A stretch of 21,669 nucleotides of DNA from an uncultured Acetatifactor sp. (GTDB taxonomy: Bacteria > Bacillota > Clostridia > Lachnospirales > Lachnospiraceae). The number at the start of each line of letters is the position of its first letter. The stretch's first letter is position 1. The position numbers and the translations under genes are program-made. The stretch is taken from positions 1-21,669 of the forward strand of contig CAQUWW010000044.1 of NCBI GenBank assembly GCA_948896875.1, written 5' to 3'. This document shows, in pieces, positions 14,735-21,669 of this stretch. The notes below the pieces were generated by a model that ran no database searches, was not told the DNA's origin, and was given only the letters and a program-made list of their open reading frames with translations.

Positions 14735-17700
14735 ATGTACCACTGCCATGTTCGTTTTTATTTCACAGGTCAGACCTGCAGAGTGTTCGACATCATAAAA
14801 GAAAGTGTTCCGCCTGAGAACTTTTCATATACATTTTCCGAAAGCAGAACTCCGGAGGAGGCGTTGATATCCGGGGCGGATGTTATTGTGGCGAATTTAC
14901 AGGATATGGATGCCGGGAAGGCGACAGGGAGTCTCCTTTCAGGTAAGCCGGAAGAGGCCGGACTTATTTTGTTGGCCGAGAAGGCACAGATCGGAGCCTT
15001 GACGGACAGACTGCCGGAAATAGAGGACATATGGACCTTTCCTTTGACGGACGAAGAGATTGGGTATCGTTTTCTCAGGTGGCAGGACAGACTTAAGAGA
15101 GATAAGGATTCCTGGCAGACCAGCCACTTTTTTGAGGCAACCATCAACAACATCCCGAATCTGATTTGGTATAAGGATAAAAATGGAATTCATGAGAAGG
15201 TAAATGACAGCTTCTGCAGGACAGTCAACAAGACAAAGCAGCAGGTGGAGGGCCGCGGACATGCGTATATATGGGACGTGGAGCAGGATGATCCCGCATG
15301 CATAGAGTCGGAGCGCATGGTCATGACCAAAAGGGAAACCTGTGTATCCGAAGAAGTCATCAAGACCGGAGAGGGAATGCGGACGCTAACCACTTATAAG
15401 TCTCCGCTGTATGATATTGACGGAAGCGTGATGGGGACGGTGGGTGTGGCCATCGATGTGACGCAGGAACGGGCTTATGAACAGGAGATTGTGCAGAAGA
15501 ACCGTACCCTGGAGACTCTTTTTACCACCATCGACTGTGGTGTGCTCTGTCACACCATGGATGGGAGCAGGATTCTCAGTATCAACAGAGCCGCGCTCCA
15601 GATTCTGGGATATGAGAGCATGGAAGAGCTGGTGGAGGAGGGCTTTGACATGATTGCGGCATCTGTTGTGGAGGAGGACAGAGCCGCTCTTCAGGAAAGC
15701 ATTGAGGATCTGAAAAAAGAGGGAGACAGCGTCAGTGTAGAGTATCGGATTCGGCATAAAAACGGCGATATTCTGCATATCATGGGGAATGTCAAGCTGA
15801 TCAGGGAAAATGGAGAACTGTTTTACCAGCGCTTTCTGCTTGACTGTACGGCTCAGAAGCAGCAGGAGAAGCAGAATGAGCGACGCCAGATGGAGCTTGT
15901 GAAGGCGCTGAGTATCGACTATAATCTGGTGTGCTTTTTTGACCTGGAGACAGGCGAGGGAAAACTGCTTCAGGATGACGAGAGCGAGCAGATGTTTGCG
16001 GAAGTCTTTGATGGGAATATTTCCCTGGAAGACAGCATGGGACAGTACATACAGGATTTTGTGCACGAAGAAGACAGGGAAATGCTGCGGCAGGCATCTT
16101 CCCCACAGAGGATTCAACAGGAACTGGAAGAAAAGCTGCAGTATTATGTGAATTACCGGGCATTGGGAAAGGATGGGGTCAGGTATTTTCAGGTGAAGGC
16201 AGTGCGGGCCGGGATGTGGGATGATGAGAGCAGGGGAATTGTCCTGGGATTCCGAAGCGTGGATGATGAGATCCGCAATGAAATGGAGAAGAAGCGGCTT
16301 CTGGAGGATGCTTTGATGCAGGCAAACAAAGCAAGCAAGGCGAAAAGTATATTCCTTTCCAATATGTCCCATGACATCCGCACACCCATGAATGCAATAG
16401 TGGGCTTTACCGCTCTGGCTATCACACACATAGAACACAGAGAGCAGGTGGAGGAGTATCTGAAGAAGATTATGACTTCCGGGAATCACCTGCTGAGTCT
16501 GATCAATGATGTGCTGGATATGAGCCGCATCGAGAGCGGCAAGATACATCTGGAAGAGAAGCCCTGCAGTCTGCCGGATATTCTGCACGGACTGCGCAAT
16601 ATTCTGCAGGCGGACATCAATGCAAAGCAGCTGGAGCTGTACATGGATACTGTGGATGTCTGGGACGAGGAGATTTTCTGTGACAAGCTGCGGCTGAACC
16701 AGGTGCTTTTGAATTTGCTGAGCAATTCAGTCAAGTATACCGGTGCAGGCGGGATTGTCAGTATGCGGGTTACGGAAAAAGCAGGAGCACCCGAGGGGTA
16801 TGCCAATTATGAATTCTGCATCAAGGACACCGGCATCGGCATGAGCGAGGAATTTGTGGCCCATATTTTTGAACCCTTTGAGCGGGAGGAGAATACTACC
16901 ATCAGCGGGATTCAGGGTACCGGACTTGGAATGGCCATCACGAAGAATATCGTGGATATGATGAACGGCACCATTGAAGTAAAAAGCGAGCAGGGAGTGG
17001 GGACGGAATTCAGAGCCTGCTTTACATTCAAGCTGGATACGGAGGCGAAGGAGCCGGTTGATATAGCGGAACTGAAGAATTGCAGAGCTTTGGTGGTGGA
17101 CGATGACTTTAATACCTGTGACAGTGTGTCCTATATGCTGCAGCAGATTGGAATGAGGGCTGAGTGGACGCTGTCCGGAAAGGAAGCGGTGCTGCGCACT
17201 CACCAGGCTTTGATGCGGGGGGACAGTTATTCCGTATATATTATTGACTGGCTGCTGCCGGATGTAAACGGGATTGAGGTGACCAGGAGAATCCGGAAGG
17301 AAATGGGAGAGGATGTTCCGGTGATTGTGCTGACAGCCTACGACTGGTCCGATATCGAGGATGAGGCGAAGGAAGCCGGGGTTACGGCTTTCTGCAGTAA
17401 GCCGCTGTTTTTGTCGGAATTGAGAAGCTGTCTGCGGTCCGTTATCAGTGCGGAAGAAGGAGAGGAAGATTCCGGAGAGCTGCCTGAAAGGCGACATACG
17501 GGACGCATTCTGCTGGCGGAGGATGTGGAGCTGAATCAGGAGATAGCGGTGGCAATCCTGGGAGACGCAGGTTTTACCACGGAGGTTGCGGAGAATGGAA
17601 GGATTGCCGTGGATATGCTCAGGAAATCCTGCCCGGGATATTATCAGCTGGTGTTGATGGATGTTCAGATGCCTGTGATGAACGGATATGCGGCGGCCAG

Positions 17701-17875
17701 GGCTATCCGGGAACTGGAGGATCCGGCGCTGGCTTCGATACCGATCATCGCCATGACAGCCAATGCCTTTGAGGAGGACAGAAAAGAGGCGCTGGCCAGT
17801 GGAATGAATGGTCATATAGCAAAACCCATTGATATTGAGAATCTGCTTGACACCCTGGACAAGGTACTTGGCTGA
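14735..17875 (+). CDS. Cytoplasmic hybrid sensor histidine kinase with two receivers
   Basis: This 1046-residue protein autophosphorylates on His and passes phosphate to its own receivers. Order: residues 1-120 resemble a receiver domain without its catalytic residues (ADVIVANLQDMD, GLILLAEKAQ, DIWTFPLTDEEI); PAS domains at about 133-245 (NNIPNLIWYKDKNG) and 255-375; a third PAS-like region at about 385-510; HisKA with the phosphoacceptor H546 in SHDIRTP; HATPase with N664, DTGIGM (698-703) and GTGLGM (728-733); receiver 1 with D789/D790, D838, T867 and K889; receiver 2 with D930, D976, T1008 and K1030. No transmembrane helix, signal peptide or DNA-binding domain is visible, so it senses something in the cytoplasm and its output is probably another phosphotransfer partner not encoded here. 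The signal is unknown; the adjacent glycosidase does not prove a sugar link. Confidence 0.9.
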   Translation: MYHCHVRFYFTGQTCRVFDIIKESVPPENFSYTFSESRTPEEALISGADVIVANLQDMDAGKATGSLLSGKPEEAGLILLAEKAQIGALTDRLPEIEDIWTFPLTDEEIGYRFLRWQDRLKRDKDSWQTSHFFEATINNIPNLIWYKDKNGIHEKVNDSFCRTVNKTKQQVEGRGHAYIWDVEQDDPACIESERMVMTKRETCVSEEVIKTGEGMRTLTTYKSPLYDIDGSVMGTVGVAIDVTQERAYEQEIVQKNRTLETLFTTIDCGVLCHTMDGSRILSINRAALQILGYESMEELVEEGFDMIAASVVEEDRAALQESIEDLKKEGDSVSVEYRIRHKNGDILHIMGNVKLIRENGELFYQRFLLDCTAQKQQEKQNERRQMELVKALSIDYNLVCFFDLETGEGKLLQDDESEQMFAEVFDGNISLEDSMGQYIQDFVHEEDREMLRQASSPQRIQQELEEKLQYYVNYRALGKDGVRYFQVKAVRAGMWDDESRGIVLGFRSVDDEIRNEMEKKRLLEDALMQANKASKAKSIFLSNMSHDIRTPMNAIVGFTALAITHIEHREQVEEYLKKIMTSGNHLLSLINDVLDMSRIESGKIHLEEKPCSLPDILHGLRNILQADINAKQLELYMDTVDVWDEEIFCDKLRLNQVLLNLLSNSVKYTGAGGIVSMRVTEKAGAPEGYANYEFCIKDTGIGMSEEFVAHIFEPFEREENTTISGIQGTGLGMAITKNIVDMMNGTIEVKSEQGVGTEFRACFTFKLDTEAKEPVDIAELKNCRALVVDDDFNTCDSVSYMLQQIGMRAEWTLSGKEAVLRTHQALMRGDSYSVYIIDWLLPDVNGIEVTRRIRKEMGEDVPVIVLTAYDWSDIEDEAKEAGVTAFCSKPLFLSELRSCLRSVISAEEGEEDSGELPERRHTGRILLAEDVELNQEIAVAILGDAGFTTEVAENGRIAVDMLRKSCPGYYQLVLMDVQMPVMNGYAAARAIRELEDPALASIPIIAMTANAFEEDRKEALASGMNGHIAKPIDIENLLDTLDKVLG

Positions 17876-17883
17876 GGGGCAGT

Positions 17884-17914
17884 GTAACAGTTCAGGACCT
17901 GTCTGAACTGTTAC
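17884..17914 (+). terminator. Hairpin after the kinase gene, probable terminator
   Basis: GTAACAGTTCAG (17884-17895) pairs perfectly with CTGAACTGTTAC (17903-17914), with a seven-base loop. The following bases are GGTTTATC, so the T-run is weak. It lies just after the kinase stop and before the thl promoter, which suits a terminator; an operator role is the alternative. Confidence 0.55.
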
Positions 17915-17942
17915 GGTTTATCAAATTTTAATGGGAAAGTGA

Positions 17943-17971
17943 TTGCAAATAGACAGGGACTATGTTAAACT
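17943..17971 (+). promoter_or_regulatory. Promoter of the butyrate operon (thl)
   Basis: TTGCAA (17943-17948) and TAAACT (17966-17971) are 17 bases apart, giving a leader of about 55 nt. A perfect 10-bp palindrome, AAACTAGTTT (17967-17976), overlaps the -10 and could bind a regulator. I do not see the classical Rex site pattern (TTGTTAA-4-TTAACAA). Confidence 0.6.
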
Positions 17972-18033
17972 AGTTTCAGTTAATGTGACAAAAAAATAAC
18001 AATCAATACAAATTATTTCTGGAGGACAAGAAA

Positions 18034-19218
18034 ATGGCAAAGAAAGTAGTTTTAGCCGGTGCATGCCGTACCGCAATCGGTACCATGGGCGGCACACTGA
18101 GCACGACCCCCGTAGTGGAGCTGGGTGCAATCGTGATTAAGGAAGCCCTGAACAGGGCGGGAGTAAAGCCCGAAGCCGTAGACCAGGTCTACATGGGATG
18201 TGTTATCCAGGCAGCCCAGGGCCAGAATGTGGCCCGTCAGGCGTCCATCAAAGCAGGACTGCCTATCGAAGTACCTGCTGTTACCATGAACGTAGTGTGC
18301 GGTTCCGGTCTGAACTGTGTGAATCAGGCGGCACAGATGATTATGGCAGGCGATGCGGACATCGTTGTGGCAGGCGGTATGGAGAATATGTCCATGGCTC
18401 CTTATGCAATCCCTCAGGGTCGTTATGGTTACAGAATGAACAACGGTACTCTGGTGGATACCATGATCAAGGATGCACTCTGGGACGCTTTCAATGATTA
18501 TCATATGATTATGACTGCGGACAATATCTGCCGTGAGTGGGGCCTGACCAGGGAGGAGCTTGATCAGTTCGCACTGAAGAGCCAGCAGAAGGCCGAGGCC
18601 GCTCAGAAGTCGGGCGCATTCGATGCGGAGATCGTACCCGTTATGGTGAAGAAAAAGAAAGAAGTCATTGAGTTCAAGGTTGACGAAGGCCCCCGCGCAG
18701 GATCCACCATTGAAGGACTTGCAAAGCTGCGTCCGATCAATCCCGACGGATTCGTGACCGCAGGCAACGCCTCCGGCATCAATGACGGTGCCGCAGCCAT
18801 CGTTGTGATGAGCGAGGAGAAGGCGAAGGAGCTGGGTGTGAAGCCAATGGCTACTTTTGTGGCAGGCGCTCTTGCAGGCGTTCGTCCCGAAGTGATGGGA
18901 ATCGGCCCTGTGGCAGCCACGAAGAAGGTTCTGGCGAAGACCGGCATGAAGATCGAGGACTTCGATATCATCGAGGCAAACGAGGCCTTTGCGGCACAGT
19001 CCGTTGCAGTGGGCAGAGAGCTGGGAATCGATGTGGACAAACAGCTGAATCCCAATGGTGGTGCCATTGCTCTGGGTCATCCCGTAGGCGCTTCCGGATG
19101 TCGTATTCTGGTGACGCTGCTTCATGAGATGCAGGCGAAGGGTGCGAAGACAGGACTTGCTACCCTGTGTATCGGCGGCGGCATGGGCTGCTCCACCATC
19201 GTGAAGATTGAAGAGTAA
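18034..19218 (+). CDS. thl: Acetyl-CoA acetyltransferase (thiolase)
   Basis: This 394-residue enzyme condenses two acetyl-CoA to acetoacetyl-CoA, the first step of the butyrate pathway. The length is typical of biosynthetic thiolases. The acyl-accepting Cys89 is in VVCGSGL, His349 in NPNGGAIALGHPVGASG, and the second catalytic Cys379 in CIGGGMG. GGAGG lies eight bases before the ATG. The gene is led by a promoter at 17943-17971 and is followed by crt, hbd and bcd in the same direction, which identifies the biosynthetic rather than degradative role. Codon choice is strongly biased, consistent with high expression. A 12-bp hairpin lies between this gene and crt. Confidence 0.95.
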   Translation: MAKKVVLAGACRTAIGTMGGTLSTTPVVELGAIVIKEALNRAGVKPEAVDQVYMGCVIQAAQGQNVARQASIKAGLPIEVPAVTMNVVCGSGLNCVNQAAQMIMAGDADIVVAGGMENMSMAPYAIPQGRYGYRMNNGTLVDTMIKDALWDAFNDYHMIMTADNICREWGLTREELDQFALKSQQKAEAAQKSGAFDAEIVPVMVKKKKEVIEFKVDEGPRAGSTIEGLAKLRPINPDGFVTAGNASGINDGAAAIVVMSEEKAKELGVKPMATFVAGALAGVRPEVMGIGPVAATKKVLAKTGMKIEDFDIIEANEAFAAQSVAVGRELGIDVDKQLNPNGGAIALGHPVGASGCRILVTLLHEMQAKGAKTGLATLCIGGGMGCSTIVKIEE

Positions 19219-19237
19219 GAGAAACATAGGATTTAGA

Positions 19238-19277
19238 AAAGGAAGAATGCCTCATATGGCTGGGACATTCTTCCTTT
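19238..19277 (+). terminator. Hairpin in the thl-crt gap
   Basis: AAAGGAAGAATG (19238-19249) pairs perfectly with CATTCTTCCTTT (19266-19277) around a 16-base loop. The downstream run is short (TGTTG), so it may be a partial terminator or an RNA-processing or stability element inside the operon rather than a full stop. Confidence 0.5.
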
Positions 19278-19290
19278 GTTGAGGAAAAAT

Positions 19291-19342
19291 AAAACAGCAG
19301 GAAATCTGCGGGACTTAAAACAGCAGGAATTTTGCGGAACTA
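19291..19342 (+). repeat. 26-bp tandem direct repeat upstream of crt
   Basis: Two adjacent units (19291-19316 and 19317-19342) share 22 of 26 positions, both starting AAAACAGCAGGAA and continuing to TGCGG-ACT. They fill most of the space between the hairpin and the crt ribosome binding site. This could be a local duplication or a paired binding site; the function is unknown. Confidence 0.65.
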
Positions 19343-19360
19343 TAATCAGGAGAAGAAAAA

Positions 19361-20185
19361 ATGGAATTTATATTGTATGAGCAGAAAGACGAGTACGCCA
19401 TTATCACCATCAATCGTGAAAAAGCGCTGAATGCGCTGAACTCAACGGTGCTGGAAGAGCTTGACAAGACCATCGACGGGGTGGATCTGAACGTTGTGCG
19501 CTGTCTGATTCTTACGGGCGCAGGCCAGAAATCTTTCGTGGCCGGTGCGGATATCGGCGAGATGAGCACCCTGACCAAAGCGGAGGGAGAAGCTTTTGGC
19601 AAGAAAGGAAACGATGTGTTCCGCAAGCTGGAGACTCTGCCCATTCCCGTCATCGCGGCGGTGAACGGATTTGCGCTGGGCGGTGGCTGCGAGCTTTCCA
19701 TGAGCTGCGACATCAGAATCTGTTCCGAGAACGCGGTGTTCGGACAGCCCGAGGTAGGACTGGGCATTACGCCCGGTTTCGGCGGAACCCAGAGACTGGC
19801 CCGTCTGGTGGGCGCCGGAATGGCAAAGCAGATGATTTACACCGCACGGAATATCAAAGCTGACGAAGCGTACAGAATCGGTCTGGTGAACGCCGTATAC
19901 GGCGCGGAGAAGGATGCCGAGGGCAATGTGGTGAAGACCTCCCAGGAAGTTCTGATGGCGGCTGCGGAGAAGATGGCGGCAGGCATCGCAAAGAATGCAC
20001 CCATCGCAGTTCGCAACTGCAAGAAAGCGATCAACGAGGGCCTGGATGTGACCATGGACGAGGCTATCGTCATCGAAGAGAAGCTGTTTGGCGACTGCTT
20101 TGAGACCGAAGACCAGAAGTATGGTATGGCTTTCTTCCTTGACAAGAACAAAGAGAAGGTGAAGGAGCCTTTCAGGAACTGCTAA
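19361..20185 (+). CDS. crt: 3-hydroxybutyryl-CoA dehydratase (crotonase)
   Basis: This 274-residue enzyme removes water from 3-hydroxybutyryl-CoA to give crotonyl-CoA. Crotonase-fold motifs are clear: AGADI (61-65) and GFALGGGCELSMSCD, which contains the oxyanion-hole glycines and Glu111; the second catalytic Glu131 is in QPEVGLGITPGFGGTQRL. It is slightly longer than the usual 260 or so residues because of a charged insertion around GAEKDAEGNVVKTSQ (about 185-200), after the core active site. AGGAG lies just ahead of the ATG. The gene sits between thl and hbd, as in clostridial butyrate operons, supporting Crt over a fatty-acid-degradation hydratase. Confidence 0.93.
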   Translation: MEFILYEQKDEYAIITINREKALNALNSTVLEELDKTIDGVDLNVVRCLILTGAGQKSFVAGADIGEMSTLTKAEGEAFGKKGNDVFRKLETLPIPVIAAVNGFALGGGCELSMSCDIRICSENAVFGQPEVGLGITPGFGGTQRLARLVGAGMAKQMIYTARNIKADEAYRIGLVNAVYGAEKDAEGNVVKTSQEVLMAAAEKMAAGIAKNAPIAVRNCKKAINEGLDVTMDEAIVIEEKLFGDCFETEDQKYGMAFFLDKNKEKVKEPFRNC

Positions 20186-20288
20186 GCAGGGGCGCCGGCA
20201 GCCTTGTGGTAGGCGGAGTGGTGATTTTCCTGGCGGGATTCAAGAAAAGTGATAAATAATAGGGATATAGAATAAGGAGGACTGACAA

Positions 20289-21131
20289 ATGAAAGTAGGT
20301 ATTATCGGTGCGGGCACCATGGGTGCCGGAATTGCGCAGGCATTTGCCATGACAGACGGTTATGAGGTATGCCTCTGCGACATCAAGCAGGAGTTTGCAG
20401 ACGGCGGCAAGGCCAGGATTCTGAAGAACCTGAACTTCCTGGTAGGCAAGGAGAAGATCACCCAGGAGAAGGCTGACAGCATTGCTGCAAAGATCGTCAC
20501 AGGCCTGAAGGACATCTGCACAGAGTGCGATCTGGTGATCGAAGTGGCTCCCGAGAACATGCAGATCAAGAAGACCACCTTCAAGGAGCTGCAGGAGATT
20601 GTGAAGCCAGAGTGCATTTTCGCTACCAACACCTCTTCCCTTTCCATCACCGAGATCGGTGCCGGACTGGACAGACCTATGATTGGTATGCATTTCTTCA
20701 ATCCGGCAGACAGAATGAAGCTGGTTGAGGTGATTGCAGGTGCCAACACGCCCGATGAGCTGGTGGAGAAGATCAAAGCCATCGCAGTGGAAATCGGCAA
20801 GACCCCTGTGGAAGTAAAGGAAGCTCCCGGATTTGTGGTGAACAGGATTCTGATTCCCATGATCAACGAGGCGATCGGCATTTATGCGGAAGGCATTGCC
20901 AGCGTGGAAGACATTGACACCGCTATGAAGCTGGGCGCATCCCATCCTATGGGACCTCTGGCCCTGGGAGATCTGGTAGGTCTGGATATCGTTCTTGCCA
21001 TCATGGAAGTACTGCAGAACGAGACCGGAGATTCCAAGTATCGTCCTCATCCCCTGCTTCGCAAGATGGTTCGCGCAGGCAAGCTGGGCAAGAAGACCGG
21101 TGTGGGCTTCTATGATTACAGCAAAAAGTAA
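20289..21131 (+). CDS. hbd: 3-hydroxybutyryl-CoA dehydrogenase
   Basis: This 280-residue enzyme reduces acetoacetyl-CoA to 3-hydroxybutyryl-CoA. The N-terminal nucleotide-binding fold carries GAGTMG (7-12), with Asp31 at the end of the second strand, which favours NADH. The catalytic pair is H135 in MIGMHFFNPADR and E147 in KLVEV, with S116/S117 in NTSSLSI. The helical C-terminal dimer domain ends in GKKTGVGFYDYSKK, typical of Hbd. AAGGAGG lies eight bases before the ATG. The gene follows crt after about 100 bases and is followed by a strong hairpin before bcd. Confidence 0.95.
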   Translation: MKVGIIGAGTMGAGIAQAFAMTDGYEVCLCDIKQEFADGGKARILKNLNFLVGKEKITQEKADSIAAKIVTGLKDICTECDLVIEVAPENMQIKKTTFKELQEIVKPECIFATNTSSLSITEIGAGLDRPMIGMHFFNPADRMKLVEVIAGANTPDELVEKIKAIAVEIGKTPVEVKEAPGFVVNRILIPMINEAIGIYAEGIASVEDIDTAMKLGASHPMGPLALGDLVGLDIVLAIMEVLQNETGDSKYRPHPLLRKMVRAGKLGKKTGVGFYDYSKK

Positions 21132-21183
21132 TGCAGGGTTCCAGGACCGAGCGTTAACTTTTAGCTGAAAAAGAAACGTAAGT

Positions 21184-21212
21184 CACTGCATCAGGTCTGA
21201 TGCAGTGGTTTT
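21184..21212 (+). terminator. Intrinsic terminator-like hairpin in the hbd-bcd gap
   Basis: CACTGCATCAG (21184-21194) and CTGATGCAGTG (21197-21207) are perfectly complementary, followed by GTTTTATG. It has the form of an intrinsic terminator, yet bcd lies 60 bases downstream. Either bcd has its own promoter or the hairpin allows part of the transcripts through. A second small inverted repeat, GTAAAA (21221-21226)/TTTTAC (21235-21240), lies between it and bcd. Confidence 0.65.
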
Positions 21213-21267
21213 ATGTATTTGTAAAAGTGGAGAATTTTACCAAATAAATAATGGAGGAATGGTAATC

Positions 21268-21669
21268 ATGGATTTTACGTTACGAAAAGAGCATGAAATG
21301 GCACGCACTCTTTTCAGAGAGTTTGCCGAGAAGGAAGTAAAGCCTCTTGCTCAGGAGGTGGATGAAACCGAAGAATTCCCCAGGGAGACCGCACGCAAGA
21401 TGGCGAAGAACGGTTTTCTGGGTATTCCTGTTCCCAAGGAGTACGGCGGGCAGGGATGTGATCCTCTGACCTATGTTATGTGCGTAGAGGAACTTTCCAA
21501 AGTCTGCGGTACCACAGGCGTTATCGTTTCCGCACATACTTCTCTGTGCTGTGATCCGATTATGACTTTTGGTACGGAGGAGCAGAAGCAGAAGTATCTG
21601 GTTCCCCTTGCAAAGGGCGAGAAGCTGGGTGCATTCGGTCTTACCGAGCCCGGCGCAGGTACGGACGCA
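21268..21669 (+). CDS. bcd: Butyryl-CoA dehydrogenase, 5' part (runs off the window)
   Basis: The first 134 codons of an acyl-CoA dehydrogenase are visible; family members have about 380 residues, so about two thirds lie beyond the end. The N-terminal helical domain (RKEHEMARTLFREFAEKEVKP, split by family-typical spacing) leads into PVPKEYGGQG and ends in FGLTEPGAGTDA (123-134), the start of the FAD-binding middle domain. GGAGGA is nine bases before the ATG. In this gene order it should reduce crotonyl-CoA to butyryl-CoA, normally in complex with electron-transfer flavoprotein encoded just downstream, outside this window. Confidence 0.93.
   Translation, partial: MDFTLRKEHEMARTLFREFAEKEVKPLAQEVDETEEFPRETARKMAKNGFLGIPVPKEYGGQGCDPLTYVMCVEELSKVCGTTGVIVSAHTSLCCDPIMTFGTEEQKQKYLVPLAKGEKLGAFGLTEPGAGTDA

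Noticed and set aside
17943..18033. Rex redox-repressor site upstream of thl
   Set aside because: TGTTAA-like and TTAA pieces are present but not in the TTGTTAA-4-TTAACAA arrangement.
18052..19227. 391-codon minus-strand frame opposite thl
   Set aside because: His/Cys-rich antisense shadow of a highly expressed, strongly codon-biased gene.
19341..19346. TATAAT directly before crt as a promoter
   Set aside because: No -35 at suitable spacing, and it lies too close to the ribosome binding site to leave a usable leader.

Overview
The window looks like chromosomal DNA of an anaerobic, butyrate-forming Firmicute, most likely a member of the Lachnospiraceae. The basis is the thl-crt-hbd-bcd gene order at the right end, Gram-positive style ribosome binding sites (AGGAGG/GGAGG) before nearly every gene, sigma-A type promoters, lipoprotein sorting, and a soluble hybrid histidine kinase of a type common in that family. 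The genus is not determined from sequence alone.

Layout. 1-811 has no convincing gene. It holds structured, repetitive non-coding DNA: a 185-bp imperfect palindrome (357-541) followed by degenerate 41-bp tandem repeats (573-736). 812-2857 (-) is a secreted, membrane-anchored VIT/vWA protein. 3011-5046 (-) is a compact, visibly AT-richer three-gene cassette: TetR regulator, small two-TM protein, and a stand-alone HHxxxDG condensation-type acyltransferase. Its cistrons overlap by 11 and 14 nt. A perfect-consensus promoter sits next to a 17-bp palindrome that is probably the TetR operator. The cassette looks like a transferred module.

5372-11975 (+) is a peptide-use region: an M20 peptidase with its own promoter, then an oligopeptide/dipeptide-type ABC importer (lipoprotein, two permeases, and one protein carrying both ATPase domains). 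A 75-bp tandem duplication lies between the binding-protein gene and the first permease, and ends before a GTG start. The operon appears to end at a terminator at 12039-12068. Peptide import followed by cytoplasmic peptide cleavage is the simplest joint role.

12241-14665 is a family 2 glycoside hydrolase gene broken near 13388; family spacing suggests about 17 bp were deleted. A promoter at its 3' end (TTGACA-17-TAGAAT) drives a 1046-residue cytoplasmic hybrid sensor kinase (14735-17875) with a degenerate receiver-like N-terminus, three PAS-like regions, HisKA, HATPase and two receivers.

17943-21669 carries the central butyrate pathway: acetyl-CoA acetyltransferase, crotonase, 3-hydroxybutyryl-CoA dehydrogenase and the start of butyryl-CoA dehydrogenase, which runs off the window. 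Strong hairpins sit in the thl-crt and hbd-bcd gaps, so expression may be tuned within the operon by partial termination or RNA processing.

No tRNA, rRNA, CRISPR array, transposase or phage gene was seen. The least explained parts are the structured 5' region, the TetR/acyltransferase cassette and the duplicated spacer of the peptide-transport operon.
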